Assembly: GCA_021325695.1 (NCBI GenBank)
Contig: JAJTCR010000188.1
Span: 1 to 5,589 of the forward strand
Source of the DNA: Steroidobacteraceae bacterium
GTDB taxonomy: Bacteria > Pseudomonadota > Gammaproteobacteria > Steroidobacterales > Steroidobacteraceae
Direction: 5' to 3'
DNA length: 5,589 nucleotides
The notes under the pieces are model-generated. The model saw only the letters and a program-made list of their open reading frames with translations, was not told where the DNA came from and did not search any database. Positions within the stretch are counted from its first letter, which is position 1, and every line of letters starts with the position of its first letter. Positions 1 through 5,589 of the stretch are shown one piece after another. A program made the position numbers and the translations under genes.

Positions 1-129
1 GTCATGCGATCGAATACCGTCGGGTTACGCAAGACGCGTGGCGCATGCACAAGGATATTCATTTGTGGAAAGGCGAACGGGTTTTTCGGGGCCCTCACGC
101 GGAGCGAAATCGAGGAATAATGGTTTCGA
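1..129. other. Region downstream of paralog B, no firm feature
   Basis: I see no GC-rich stem followed by a T tract on the minus strand, so no intrinsic terminator can be called. A minus-strand frame from ATG at 62-60 (MNILVHAPRVLRNP...) stays open to the left edge and could be the start of another gene, but it has no recognisable ribosome-binding site and only 20 codons are visible. Confidence 0.3.
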
Positions 130-609
130 TCATCTGGCAAGCGGGATGTTGGCCACCGCCTTCAGCTGCAGCAGCGTGTCGAGCTTGTTCTCGATCTGCA
201 CGAAGCGGAGTACCTTGGCAGGCGGAAGCACCCGCTCGAACTGCTTTGCCCACTTCCGGGTCAGCGCAACCTCGGCGTCCTGCAGCGACAACCACTCCTT
301 CAGGATCTTCCTCGCCCCGTCGTCCGTCATCGACTCGTAGCTCGACGCGTACAGCTCCAGCAGGTCGGCGGCGCGGTCGAACAGTTTCTTTCGCTCGACC
401 TGGTACTGGTCATAGATCGGCGTGAATGCCTGGACCTGTTCGTCGTCGAGCTCCAGCGTATTCAGCACGATGGCGTGTTTGTCGGTCTGGATCTGGGCGA
501 TCAGCTGCTGTTGCTCATCGTGGGTGGACTGCGCCCTTGCAGCGTAGGGTGCACCGAGCGCGGCGCACGCTGCCATGCCGAGAGCCACTTTGCGTAGGTC
601 GAAGTTCAT
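130..609 (-). CDS. Secreted helical protein, Spy/CpxP-like in layout (paralog B)
   Basis: 159 residues. The ATG at 609-607 has GGAG 8 nt upstream and follows the paralog A stop by 43 nt. The N-terminus has R6/K7, a hydrophobic stretch (8-20) and ARA-Q, so a Sec signal peptide cleaved after A26 is likely; MAAC (12-15) is a weak lipobox alternative. The mature part is helical and charged, with no cysteine unless C15 is the lipidated residue. The conserved blocks match paralog A at a constant offset of two residues: QIQTDKHAI (39-47), FTPIYDQY (62-69), YASSYESMTDDGA (87-99) and RVLPPAKVLRFVQIE (126-140). The second copy is more diverged at its C-terminus (LQLKAVANIPLAR). It has only two histidines after the signal and no clustered metal ligands, which argues against a CnrX-type metal sensor. 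It is probably the last gene of the unit seen here. Exact role unknown; a periplasmic chaperone or stress function is an inference from layout. Confidence 0.85.
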   Translation of the reverse strand: MNFDLRKVALGMAACAALGAPYAARAQSTHDEQQQLIAQIQTDKHAIVLNTLELDDEQVQAFTPIYDQYQVERKKLFDRAADLLELYASSYESMTDDGARKILKEWLSLQDAEVALTRKWAKQFERVLPPAKVLRFVQIENKLDTLLQLKAVANIPLAR

Positions 610-610
610 T

Positions 611-620
611 GGACAGACTC
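611..620. repeat. 10-nt inverted repeat, copy at the start of paralog B
   Basis: GGACAGACTC on the plus strand, one base from the paralog B start codon; the reverse complement of 1139-1148. In the mRNA this copy reads GAGTCTGTCC and overlaps the GGAG ribosome-binding site (621-618), which stands 8 nt before the ATG. Confidence 0.45.
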
Positions 621-652
621 CGTGCGGGATGGACTCTTGCGCGACCTGCGGG

Positions 653-1138
653 TCACTGGACGATCGGGATCAGCTGGAAGACCTTGCGCTGCAGGTCGTT
701 GTCGATGCGCGACTCGACCTGCGAGTAGCGCAGAGCCTTGATGGCCGGCAGCACCCGGGCCATCTTCTTCGTGTACGCCTGCTGCAGTGCCATGCGCTCC
801 CGGTCGAGCTTCATCTTGGCGTCGAGCATCTGCTGAGCGTCGGCGTCAGTCATGGTCGAGTACTTCGCCGCATAGTCGTCGACGAGCCGGACGAACCTGT
901 CGTCAATCTTCTTAACCTTGGCTTCGTATTCGTCGTAGAGGGGCCAGAAAGTACGGCTCTCCTCGTCGGTGAGCAGCATGGTCCGCGCGTAAATCGCGCG
1001 CTTGTCGGTCATGATCTGGCTGAGGATGATCTGCTCGTCGACGCGGATGCTCTGGACCTGCACGCTTTCGTCCTGGGCACCTGCCAGAACCGGGCCCGCG
1101 GTGGCGACGAGCGCCACGGCGAGGAGTGACATTCTCAT
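653..1138 (-). CDS. Secreted helical protein, Spy/CpxP-like in layout (paralog A)
   Basis: 161 residues. Residues 1-21 (MRMSLLAVALVATAGPVLAGA) are a Sec signal peptide, with cleavage likely after A19 or A21. The mature part is charged, predicted all-helical, has no cysteine or histidine and several methionines. It begins its conserved body with QIMTDKRAI (41-49), then LTDEES (56-61, resembling an LTxxQ motif), FWPLYDEY (64-71), YAAKYSTMTDADA (89-101) and RVLPAIKALRYSQVE (128-142). The pattern of an early LT-like turn, long amphipathic helices and a late LP/LT turn recalls the Spy/CpxP periplasmic chaperone family, but I do not see a strict family match. It is about one third identical, without gaps, to the next gene's product over roughly 110 residues. 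Its place behind the pump genes suggests a periplasmic accessory or stress role; this is inference. A longer form from ATG 1222 (189 residues) is possible but less likely. Confidence 0.82.
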   Translation of the reverse strand: MRMSLLAVALVATAGPVLAGAQDESVQVQSIRVDEQIILSQIMTDKRAIYARTMLLTDEESRTFWPLYDEYEAKVKKIDDRFVRLVDDYAAKYSTMTDADAQQMLDAKMKLDRERMALQQAYTKKMARVLPAIKALRYSQVESRIDNDLQRKVFQLIPIVQ

Positions 1139-1148
1139 GAGTCTGTCC
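1139..1148. repeat. 10-nt inverted repeat, copy at the start of paralog A
   Basis: GAGTCTGTCC on the plus strand, directly next to the paralog A start codon. It is the exact reverse complement of positions 611-620. In the mRNA this copy reads GGACAGACTC and includes most of the AGGA ribosome-binding site. Whether the pairing forms is unknown. Confidence 0.45.
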
Positions 1149-1149
1149 T
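1146..1149 (-). promoter_or_regulatory. Shine-Dalgarno site deciding the start of the first Spy-like gene (AGGA)
   Basis: AGGA is separated by 7 nt from the ATG at 1138-1136. This supports that start over the in-frame ATG at 1222, which overlaps the permease stop as ATGA but would put 28 non-signal-like residues before the signal peptide and would make the intergenic hairpin coding. Confidence 0.6.
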
Positions 1150-1168
1150 GGATGTTGGTGAGTACGGT

Positions 1169-1198
1169 CGGGGATGCAGGCAAACCCATGCTTCCCCG
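1169..1198 (-). other. Intergenic RNA hairpin between permease and first Spy-like gene
   Basis: The arms CGGGGATGCA (1169-1178) and TGCTTCCCCG (1189-1198) pair over 10 bp with one mismatch, around a 10-nt loop. The downstream side on the minus strand has no T run, so it does not look like a Rho-independent terminator. It lies in the 80-nt gap after the permease stop. Inferred roles are protection or processing of the transcript, which could set different levels of pump and accessory proteins. Confidence 0.5.
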
Positions 1199-1218
1199 GC
1201 GAAATGACGCGAAAGGAC

Positions 1219-4200
1219 TCATGCCGGCACCGTGGCGGCGTTGGAAAGAGGCGCTGCGGCCACCGTGCGACCGACCCGGAACCACGCGGCGTACAGCGCC
1301 GGCACGAAAAAGATCGTCAGCAGCGTCGCGACCGTGAGGCCGCCCATGATCGCTATGGCCATCGGGCCCCAGAACACGCTGCGCGTGAGGGGGACCATCG
1401 CGAGCACGGTCGCCGTTGCGGTCAGCACCACGGGGCGCGTCCGGTGCACGGCGGCATCGACGACGGCACTCCAGGGGTCGAGGCCGGAGGCGATTTCCTG
1501 CTTCACCTGGTCGACGAGGATCACCGCGTTTCGCATGATCATGCCGCTCAAGGCGATGATGCCGAGGATCGCGACGAAGCCCAGCGGCGCACGAAACGCC
1601 AGTAACGCCGCGACGACCCCGATCAGCCCGAGCGGCGCCGTGAGGAACACCATCGTCATCAGCGAGAAGCTCTGCAGTTGCAGCATGAGGATGCCGAGGA
1701 TGGTGACGAGCATCAGCGGAGCCACGGCCATGAGCGCGTCGTTGGCCTTGGCGCTTTCTTCGACGGCACCGCCGACGTCGATGCGGTAACCGAACGGCAA
1801 CCTGGACTCGATCTCTTGCAGTTCGGGTCGGATCGACTGCGTCACGGACACGCCCTGCTCCCCGTCCTTGACGTCGGCGCGGACCGTAATGGCCATGTCG
1901 CGGTTGCGGCGCCACAGCACCGGCTCCTCGAGCACGGTCTGCACGCGCGCGACCTGGGACAGTGACACCACGGTCCCCTGGCGTGTGTAGAGGTTCACGT
2001 CCGGCACGGTGTCGATGGTCAGGCGCTCCTCGGGCACCGCCCGGGCGACGATGTCGACCAGGTCCTCGCCCTCGCGCAATTGCGACAGCGTCGCGCCGTT
2101 CATGACGGCCTGCGTCATCAGCGTCACCTCGACCGGCGTCAGTCCGAGCGCACGGGCCTTGTCCTGGTCGACGTCGACCTTCAGCGTGCGGACCGGGTCG
2201 TTCCAGTCCAGCTGGACATCGCGTACCTTCGGGCTCGCGGCCACGACCTGCTGGACCTCGCGCGCGATCTCGCGCACCTTCTGCCTATCGGGCCCGACGA
2301 CGCGGAACTGCACCGGGAAGCCGACCGGCGGACCGAGTTCTAGCCGTGTGACGCGCACCCAGGTTTCGGGGAACTGCTGGTCGACCGATGCCATCAGGCG
2401 CGAGCGCACGCGCTCGCGGGCCTCGAGGTCCTTGGTCATCACGACGAATTGTGCGTACCCCGGGTTCGGCAGCTCGGGGTTGAGCGACAGGTAGAAGCGC
2501 GGCGCGCCGGCACCCGTGTACGCCGTGAAGAACCGCACGTCCTCGTCCTTCTCGAGCAGCGCCTCCATCTTCTTGACCTGCTCGGTCGTCGCGGCGAACG
2601 ATGCACCCTCCTTCACGCGCAGGTCGAGGATCAGCTCGGGCCGCGAGCTGTTGGGGAAGAACTGCTGGGGCACGAAGCGCATGCAGAACGTCGCGACCAC
2701 GAGTGCGGCGACCGTGACTCCGATAACCAGCCAGCGCTTCTCGAGCGCCAGGTCGATCCAGCCACGGAGGCGGCGATAGAACTTCGTGTCGTAGGGATCG
2801 GCCGCGTGTTCGTGATGCTGGCCGACGTTGCTCGGCAGGAACTTCACGGCCAGGTACGGCGTGAACAGGCCGGAGACGAGCCAGGAGAACAGCACGGCCG
2901 TGCCGACGATCCAGAAGATGCCGCCCGCGTATTCGCCGGTGGTCGACTTGGAGAATCCGATCGGCATGAAGGCCGCGACCGTGATCAGCGCGCCCGTCAG
3001 GCGGGGCATCGCCGTCGCGGAATACGAAAAGGCCGCGGACTTGGCCTGGTCCCAGCCCGATTCCATCTTCACGATCATCATCTCGAGCGCGATGATCGCG
3101 TCGTCGACGAGCAGGCCGAGCGCGATGATCAGCGAGCCGAGCGAGACGCGTTCCAGGTTCCAGCCGGTGGCGAGCATCATGATCGCGACCGCACCCAGCA
3201 CTAGCGGCACCGACAGGGCGACTACGATGCCCGCGCGCCAGCCGAGGCTCACGAAGCTCACGACGAGCACGATCGCCAGCGCCTCGAGCAGCGAGCGCTC
3301 GAATTCCCAGATCGCCTCGCTGACGGTCGTGGGCTGGTCGGCGACGCGCTCGAGCTCGACGCCGTAGGGCAGCTCGGCCTGGATCTTGCCGACGGCCGTG
3401 TCGATGGCCTTGCCCAGGTCGACCACGTTGCCGTCCCTGGTGACCGAAATCGCGATCATCAGCACCTGCTGCCCGTTGTGACGCACGGTGTAGGTCGGCG
3501 GATCCTCGAAACTGCGCCGGATGGTCGTGAAGTCGCCGAGCTTGATCAGCCGGCCGCCCGCCGCGATCGGCACGTTGCGGATGTCGTCGTCGCTCTTGAA
3601 CTGGCCGCTCACGCGCACGAAGACGCGGTCGCTCCTCGTGTCGATCGAGCCGCCCGGGAGCACGCTGTTCTGGGCCTTGAGGCTCTCGGCGATCTGCAGC
3701 GGCGTGATGCCGAGCGCGGCGAGGCGCTCGTGCGAGAACTCGACGAACACGCGTTCGCCCTGGCGGCCGAGCACGTCCACCTTCTTGACCATCGGCACCC
3801 GGAGCAGGCGCCGCTTGACGTCCTCGGCGATGTCGCCGATTTCGGCCTGGCCGATCCCGTCGCCCTTGACGGCGTACATGAGGTTGTACACGTCGCCGTA
3901 CTCGTCGTTGAAGATCGGGCCGACGACGCCTTCGGGCAGTTCGAGCTCGATGTCGCTGAACTTCTTGCGCGCCTGGTACCAGGCCTCGAGCTGGTCTTCC
4001 TTCGAGGTTCCGCCGCGCACGGTCAGGGTCATGCCGCCGAAGCCCTGTCGTGCGAACGTCACGACCTTTTCGTAGTGGTCGATCTGCTCGAACTTCTTCT
4101 CCATGCGGTTCAGCACTTCGTCCTGGACCTGCTGCGACGTGGCGCCCGGCCAGATGACGATGGCCGTCATCGACGGCACGGAGAAGTTCGGATCCTCGAG

Positions 4201-4311
4201 CTGCCCAAGCCGCGGGAAGCCGAGGACGCCGGCCACCGCGATCACGAGGATCAGGAACAGGACGACGGAGCGGTGCTCGAGCGCCCACTCCGAGAGGTTG
4301 AAAGCTTTCAT
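1219..4311 (-). CDS. RND efflux permease, AcrB-like HAE1 family
   Basis: 1030 residues, complete, close to the usual 1020-1050. It is the inner-membrane proton-driven pump of the tripartite complex. The architecture is the standard duplicated one: TM1 (about 14-31), a large periplasmic loop (32-340), TM2-6 (about 341-483), a cytoplasmic loop with a small His cluster (H499, H500, H502), TM7 (526-544), a second periplasmic loop (545-858), and TM8-12 (about 859-1003). Family signatures include LEDPNF (38-43), GPIFNDEYGDVY (131-142) and GLLVDDAI (399-406). D403 and D404 match the AcrB TM4 proton-relay aspartates. In TM10 the motif is M-R927-N928-A, with Arg where AcrB has Lys940; R959 and T964 fit the TM11 relay positions. 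HME-type metal-pump signatures were not seen, so HAE1 (drugs, detergents, organic compounds) is favoured. The start overlaps the adaptor stop by 4 nt with only a weak AGG upstream, consistent with coupled translation. Specific substrate unknown. Confidence 0.97.
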   Translation of the reverse strand: MKAFNLSEWALEHRSVVLFLILVIAVAGVLGFPRLGQLEDPNFSVPSMTAIVIWPGATSQQVQDEVLNRMEKKFEQIDHYEKVVTFARQGFGGMTLTVRGGTSKEDQLEAWYQARKKFSDIELELPEGVVGPIFNDEYGDVYNLMYAVKGDGIGQAEIGDIAEDVKRRLLRVPMVKKVDVLGRQGERVFVEFSHERLAALGITPLQIAESLKAQNSVLPGGSIDTRSDRVFVRVSGQFKSDDDIRNVPIAAGGRLIKLGDFTTIRRSFEDPPTYTVRHNGQQVLMIAISVTRDGNVVDLGKAIDTAVGKIQAELPYGVELERVADQPTTVSEAIWEFERSLLEALAIVLVVSFVSLGWRAGIVVALSVPLVLGAVAIMMLATGWNLERVSLGSLIIALGLLVDDAIIALEMMIVKMESGWDQAKSAAFSYSATAMPRLTGALITVAAFMPIGFSKSTTGEYAGGIFWIVGTAVLFSWLVSGLFTPYLAVKFLPSNVGQHHEHAADPYDTKFYRRLRGWIDLALEKRWLVIGVTVAALVVATFCMRFVPQQFFPNSSRPELILDLRVKEGASFAATTEQVKKMEALLEKDEDVRFFTAYTGAGAPRFYLSLNPELPNPGYAQFVVMTKDLEARERVRSRLMASVDQQFPETWVRVTRLELGPPVGFPVQFRVVGPDRQKVREIAREVQQVVAASPKVRDVQLDWNDPVRTLKVDVDQDKARALGLTPVEVTLMTQAVMNGATLSQLREGEDLVDIVARAVPEERLTIDTVPDVNLYTRQGTVVSLSQVARVQTVLEEPVLWRRNRDMAITVRADVKDGEQGVSVTQSIRPELQEIESRLPFGYRIDVGGAVEESAKANDALMAVAPLMLVTILGILMLQLQSFSLMTMVFLTAPLGLIGVVAALLAFRAPLGFVAILGIIALSGMIMRNAVILVDQVKQEIASGLDPWSAVVDAAVHRTRPVVLTATATVLAMVPLTRSVFWGPMAIAIMGGLTVATLLTIFFVPALYAAWFRVGRTVAAAPLSNAATVPA

Positions 4312-5297
4312 CGGGCGGCCTGACGCGTGTCGGTACTGAGTTCGGCGGCACCGGCGAGCGCGACCCGCAGCCCCGGCGCCATCTTGTGCACGCCGGCGAC
4401 GACGACGAGCTCACCTGCCCGCGGACCGGAGACGAGCACCTCGTCGTTGCGATAGGCGTGCACGTCGACCGGCACCAGCTCCACCGTCGCCGCCGCATCG
4501 GCCTTCGACCGACGCACGACCCACAGCGCGGGCTGTCCCTTGCTCTGGGTGATCGACGACGCCGGGAGCGCGGCAAGTTCGCGCAGGCTCACCTCGAATT
4601 TCTCGTCGGGCGCGCTCGCGAGCCACGCGCGGTAGTGCGCCTGCTTGAAGGCGGCGACGTGGTCCTCCGGCACGTCGATGACGATTTCGGGCTCCTCCTC
4701 GTTTGCGAGCGAGACGACCGGCTGGCCGGCCGCGACGACCTGGCCGACCTCGAAGCGCAGGGCCGTGATGACGCCGCTGCGCGGCGCACGCAGCACCGTG
4801 TACTGCAACTGGTTACGTGCCAGTTCGAGCTGTCGCGCCTGGGCCTCTGCAGCAGCCCTGGTCGTTTGCGCGACACTCTGTGCGTGCTCGTCGTCGGCGA
4901 CGCTGACCGACCCGTCGGCCTTCAGGTCCTCGAGTCGCTTGCGGTCAGACTCGGCCTGCCGCGCGTTCGCGACCGCCGCGGTGAGCTGCTGCTCGGCGGC
5001 GTGCACGGCGAGCCGGTAGTCGTTGTCGTCGAGCACGGCCAGCACCTGGCCCTCGCTCACGACATCGCCCACGTCCACGCGACGCTCGACGACCTTGCCA
5101 CCGACCCGGAAGGCCTGGTCGACCTCGTGACGGGACTGCACGGTGCCGACGTAGCGGTGCGCCTCCCGTGCCTCGCCGTAGCGGATTTCCACGGTGCGGA
5201 CGGGGCGAAGCACTTCTGGAGCCGGCTCGTGGCTGCAGGCGGTCAGCACCGCGGTGAGCGGTACGACGACGGCGACCAGGGCGTTGAACGTCTTCAC
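4308..5297 (-). CDS. RND efflux periplasmic adaptor (membrane-fusion lipoprotein, HlyD/AcrA type) with shortened beta-barrel domain
   Basis: 329 residues from the GTG start. It links the inner-membrane permease to the outer-membrane duct. Residues 1-21 form a lipoprotein signal with lipobox L18-T19-A20-C21, then S22. A split biotinyl-lipoyl domain is seen at about 62-94 (FRVGGKVVERRVDVGDVV) and 164-200 (LRAPRSGVITALRFEVGQVV). Between them, at about 95-163, is an alpha-helical hairpin whose tip carries R121-x3-L125-x6-S132, the spacing of the RLS docking motif for TolC-like partners. The beta-barrel domain starts at about 203 (EIVIDVPEDHV) but runs from SLRELAA (237-243) straight into LPASSITQSKGQPALWVV (244-261), which belongs to the membrane-proximal domain. 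The usual D-P-x-T-R-T ... L-G-M-x-A segment is absent, and relatives are usually about 360-390 residues. The frame is otherwise intact. The TGA overlaps the permease ATG as ATGA, implying translational coupling. Family call is secure; function with the shortened barrel is uncertain. Confidence 0.93.
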   Translation of the reverse strand: MKTFNALVAVVVPLTAVLTACSHEPAPEVLRPVRTVEIRYGEAREAHRYVGTVQSRHEVDQAFRVGGKVVERRVDVGDVVSEGQVLAVLDDNDYRLAVHAAEQQLTAAVANARQAESDRKRLEDLKADGSVSVADDEHAQSVAQTTRAAAEAQARQLELARNQLQYTVLRAPRSGVITALRFEVGQVVAAGQPVVSLANEEEPEIVIDVPEDHVAAFKQAHYRAWLASAPDEKFEVSLRELAALPASSITQSKGQPALWVVRRSKADAAATVELVPVDVHAYRNDEVLVSGPRAGELVVVAGVHKMAPGLRVALAGAAELSTDTRQAAR

Positions 5298-5329
5298 TGC
5301 GGTTCCTCGGGATTGGATCGGGTATTCAT
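5294..5329 (-). other. 11-codon open frame bridging the outer-membrane factor and adaptor genes
   Basis: ATG at 5329-5327 overlaps the outer-membrane-factor stop as ATGA, reads MNTRSNPEEPQ, and stops with TGA at 5296-5294, overlapping the adaptor GTG start as GTGA. It contains the adaptor's ribosome-binding site. Its own upstream region has only a weak purine stretch (GGAAA). It could pass ribosomes from one gene to the next, or be chance; no peptide function is claimed. Confidence 0.22.
5303..5308 (-). promoter_or_regulatory. Shine-Dalgarno site that fixes the adaptor start (GAGGAA)
   Basis: GAGGAA lies 5 nt before the GTG at 5297-5295. The in-frame ATG further upstream (5384) would add 29 residues lacking signal-peptide character and overlapping the preceding gene, so the GTG is preferred. 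From it the protein starts with a textbook lipoprotein signal. Confidence 0.75.
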
Positions 5330-5589
5330 GGTTTCCGGGACGTGTTCGCGGCGACGGGCTCGAAGACCTGCCAGCCACCGCCAAGGGCCTTGTAGAGCTG
5401 GACGGCGTCGAGCAGCAGCTGCGTGTCGCTGTCGTTCGAGCTGACGCGGACGCCGAGCCGGGTGCGCTGCGCGTCGAGCAGCGGCAACAGGTCGATCTGG
5501 CCCCTGTCGTACAGCGACTGCGCGCGGCTGAACGCCGAATCGGCGGACGTGGCCGCGATCCTGAGTGTGTCTGCGCGGCTCCGTTCGTT
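5326..5589 (-). CDS. Outer-membrane efflux factor, TolC/NodT family (C-terminal 87 residues only)
   Basis: Partial gene: the frame is open from the right edge and ends at TGA (5328-5326). The visible 87 residues are the last helices of an outer-membrane efflux duct protein. The key stretch is LYDRGQIDLLPLLDAQRT (codons near 5510-5457), the repeat hallmark of the family, where a tyrosine-x-x-glycine turn is followed by a leucine-rich segment and D-A-Q-R. It is followed by LLLDAVQLYKALGGGWQ, the usual C-terminal helix and end of NodT-type proteins. Family members are usually about 450-500 residues, so roughly four fifths lies outside the window. By family, it forms a trimeric channel across the outer membrane and periplasm, docking on the adaptor encoded 28 nt downstream. 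The order outer-membrane factor, adaptor, permease indicates one operon. Family call is secure; substrate is not readable. Confidence 0.92.
   Translation of the reverse strand, partial: NERSRADTLRIAATSADSAFSRAQSLYDRGQIDLLPLLDAQRTRLGVRVSSNDSDTQLLLDAVQLYKALGGGWQVFEPVAANTSRKP

Noticed and set aside
27..39. Small stem ACGC/GCGT considered as terminator after paralog B
   Set aside because: Only 4 bp with no T tract; not distinguishable from chance.
45..425. Plus-strand open frame starting MHKDIHLWKG
   Set aside because: The first residues look natural, but it continues antisense through paralog B into Arg/Ala/Pro-rich translation, and no homology is recognisable.
1479..1560. Possible metal-pump (CusA-type HME) identity of the permease
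   Set aside because: The TM4 and TM10 motifs and overall sequence fit HAE1; no methionine-rich or HME signature was seen.
1223..1915. Minus-strand open frame running into paralog A from within the permease gene
   Set aside because: The stretch is Arg/His/Gly-rich with no domain and lies in another frame of the clearly coding permease; only the part from 1138 is credible.
3478..4323. Long plus-strand open frame opposite the permease N-terminal half
   Set aside because: Antisense shadow of GC-rich codons; translation is rich in His, Asp, Leu and Arg with no domain, and no ribosome-binding site stands out.
2285..4576. 763-codon minus-strand open frame overlapping adaptor and permease
   Set aside because: Very Arg-rich low-complexity translation offset from two well-recognised genes; a product of high GC and codon bias.
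5298..5384. Upstream ATG start for the adaptor
   Set aside because: It would add 29 residues without signal character and overlap the outer-membrane-factor gene; the GTG at 5297 has GAGGAA at ideal spacing and gives a correct lipoprotein signal.
4386..5444. 352-codon plus-strand open frame opposite the adaptor
   Set aside because: Mirror frame of a confident adaptor gene; its composition is that of a shadow and it runs into the outer-membrane-factor gene.

Overview
The window is the downstream part of one minus-strand operon for a tripartite RND multidrug-type efflux pump. From upstream (right edge) to downstream (left), it holds the 3' end of an outer-membrane factor gene of the TolC/NodT family (5589 to 5326), a complete lipoprotein membrane-fusion (adaptor) gene (5297 to 4308), a complete AcrB-like HAE1-family RND permease gene (4311 to 1219), and two small paralogous secreted helical proteins (1138 to 653 and 609 to 130). 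The genes are tightly packed: a 28-nt gap, a 4-nt ATGA overlap, an 80-nt gap and a 43-nt gap. All point the same way, so one transcript starting beyond the right edge is the simplest reading. No promoter or convincing terminator is visible in the window.

The sequence is GC-rich (about two thirds G+C by eye), with GC-rich third codon positions that open long spurious frames on both strands. A three-part pump with an outer-membrane component implies a Gram-negative. GC level and protein style fit a high-GC gamma- or betaproteobacterium (for example the Xanthomonadales/Nevskiales neighbourhood), but nothing here fixes the genus.

How the parts should work together: the RND permease trimer takes up substrates from the periplasm or inner-membrane outer leaflet using proton flux, the lipid-anchored adaptor bridges periplasm and permease, and the outer-membrane factor forms the exit duct. 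The two trailing proteins have Sec signal peptides and a conserved all-helical body that resembles, in layout only, the Spy/CpxP (LTxxQ) periplasmic chaperone/stress proteins. They may be accessory to the pump or to envelope stress; this is inference.

Points that stand out: (1) the adaptor appears to lack, in frame, about 45-50 residues of its beta-barrel domain, while its lipoyl domain, hairpin tip and C-terminal domain are intact; (2) two tandem Spy-like paralogs follow an RND pump; (3) an exact 10-nt complementarity joins the ribosome-binding regions of those two paralogs; (4) a near-perfect 10-bp hairpin without a T tract lies between the permease and the first paralog; (5) an 11-codon open frame exactly bridges the outer-membrane-factor stop and the adaptor start. 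The leftmost 129 bases hold no feature I can support firmly.
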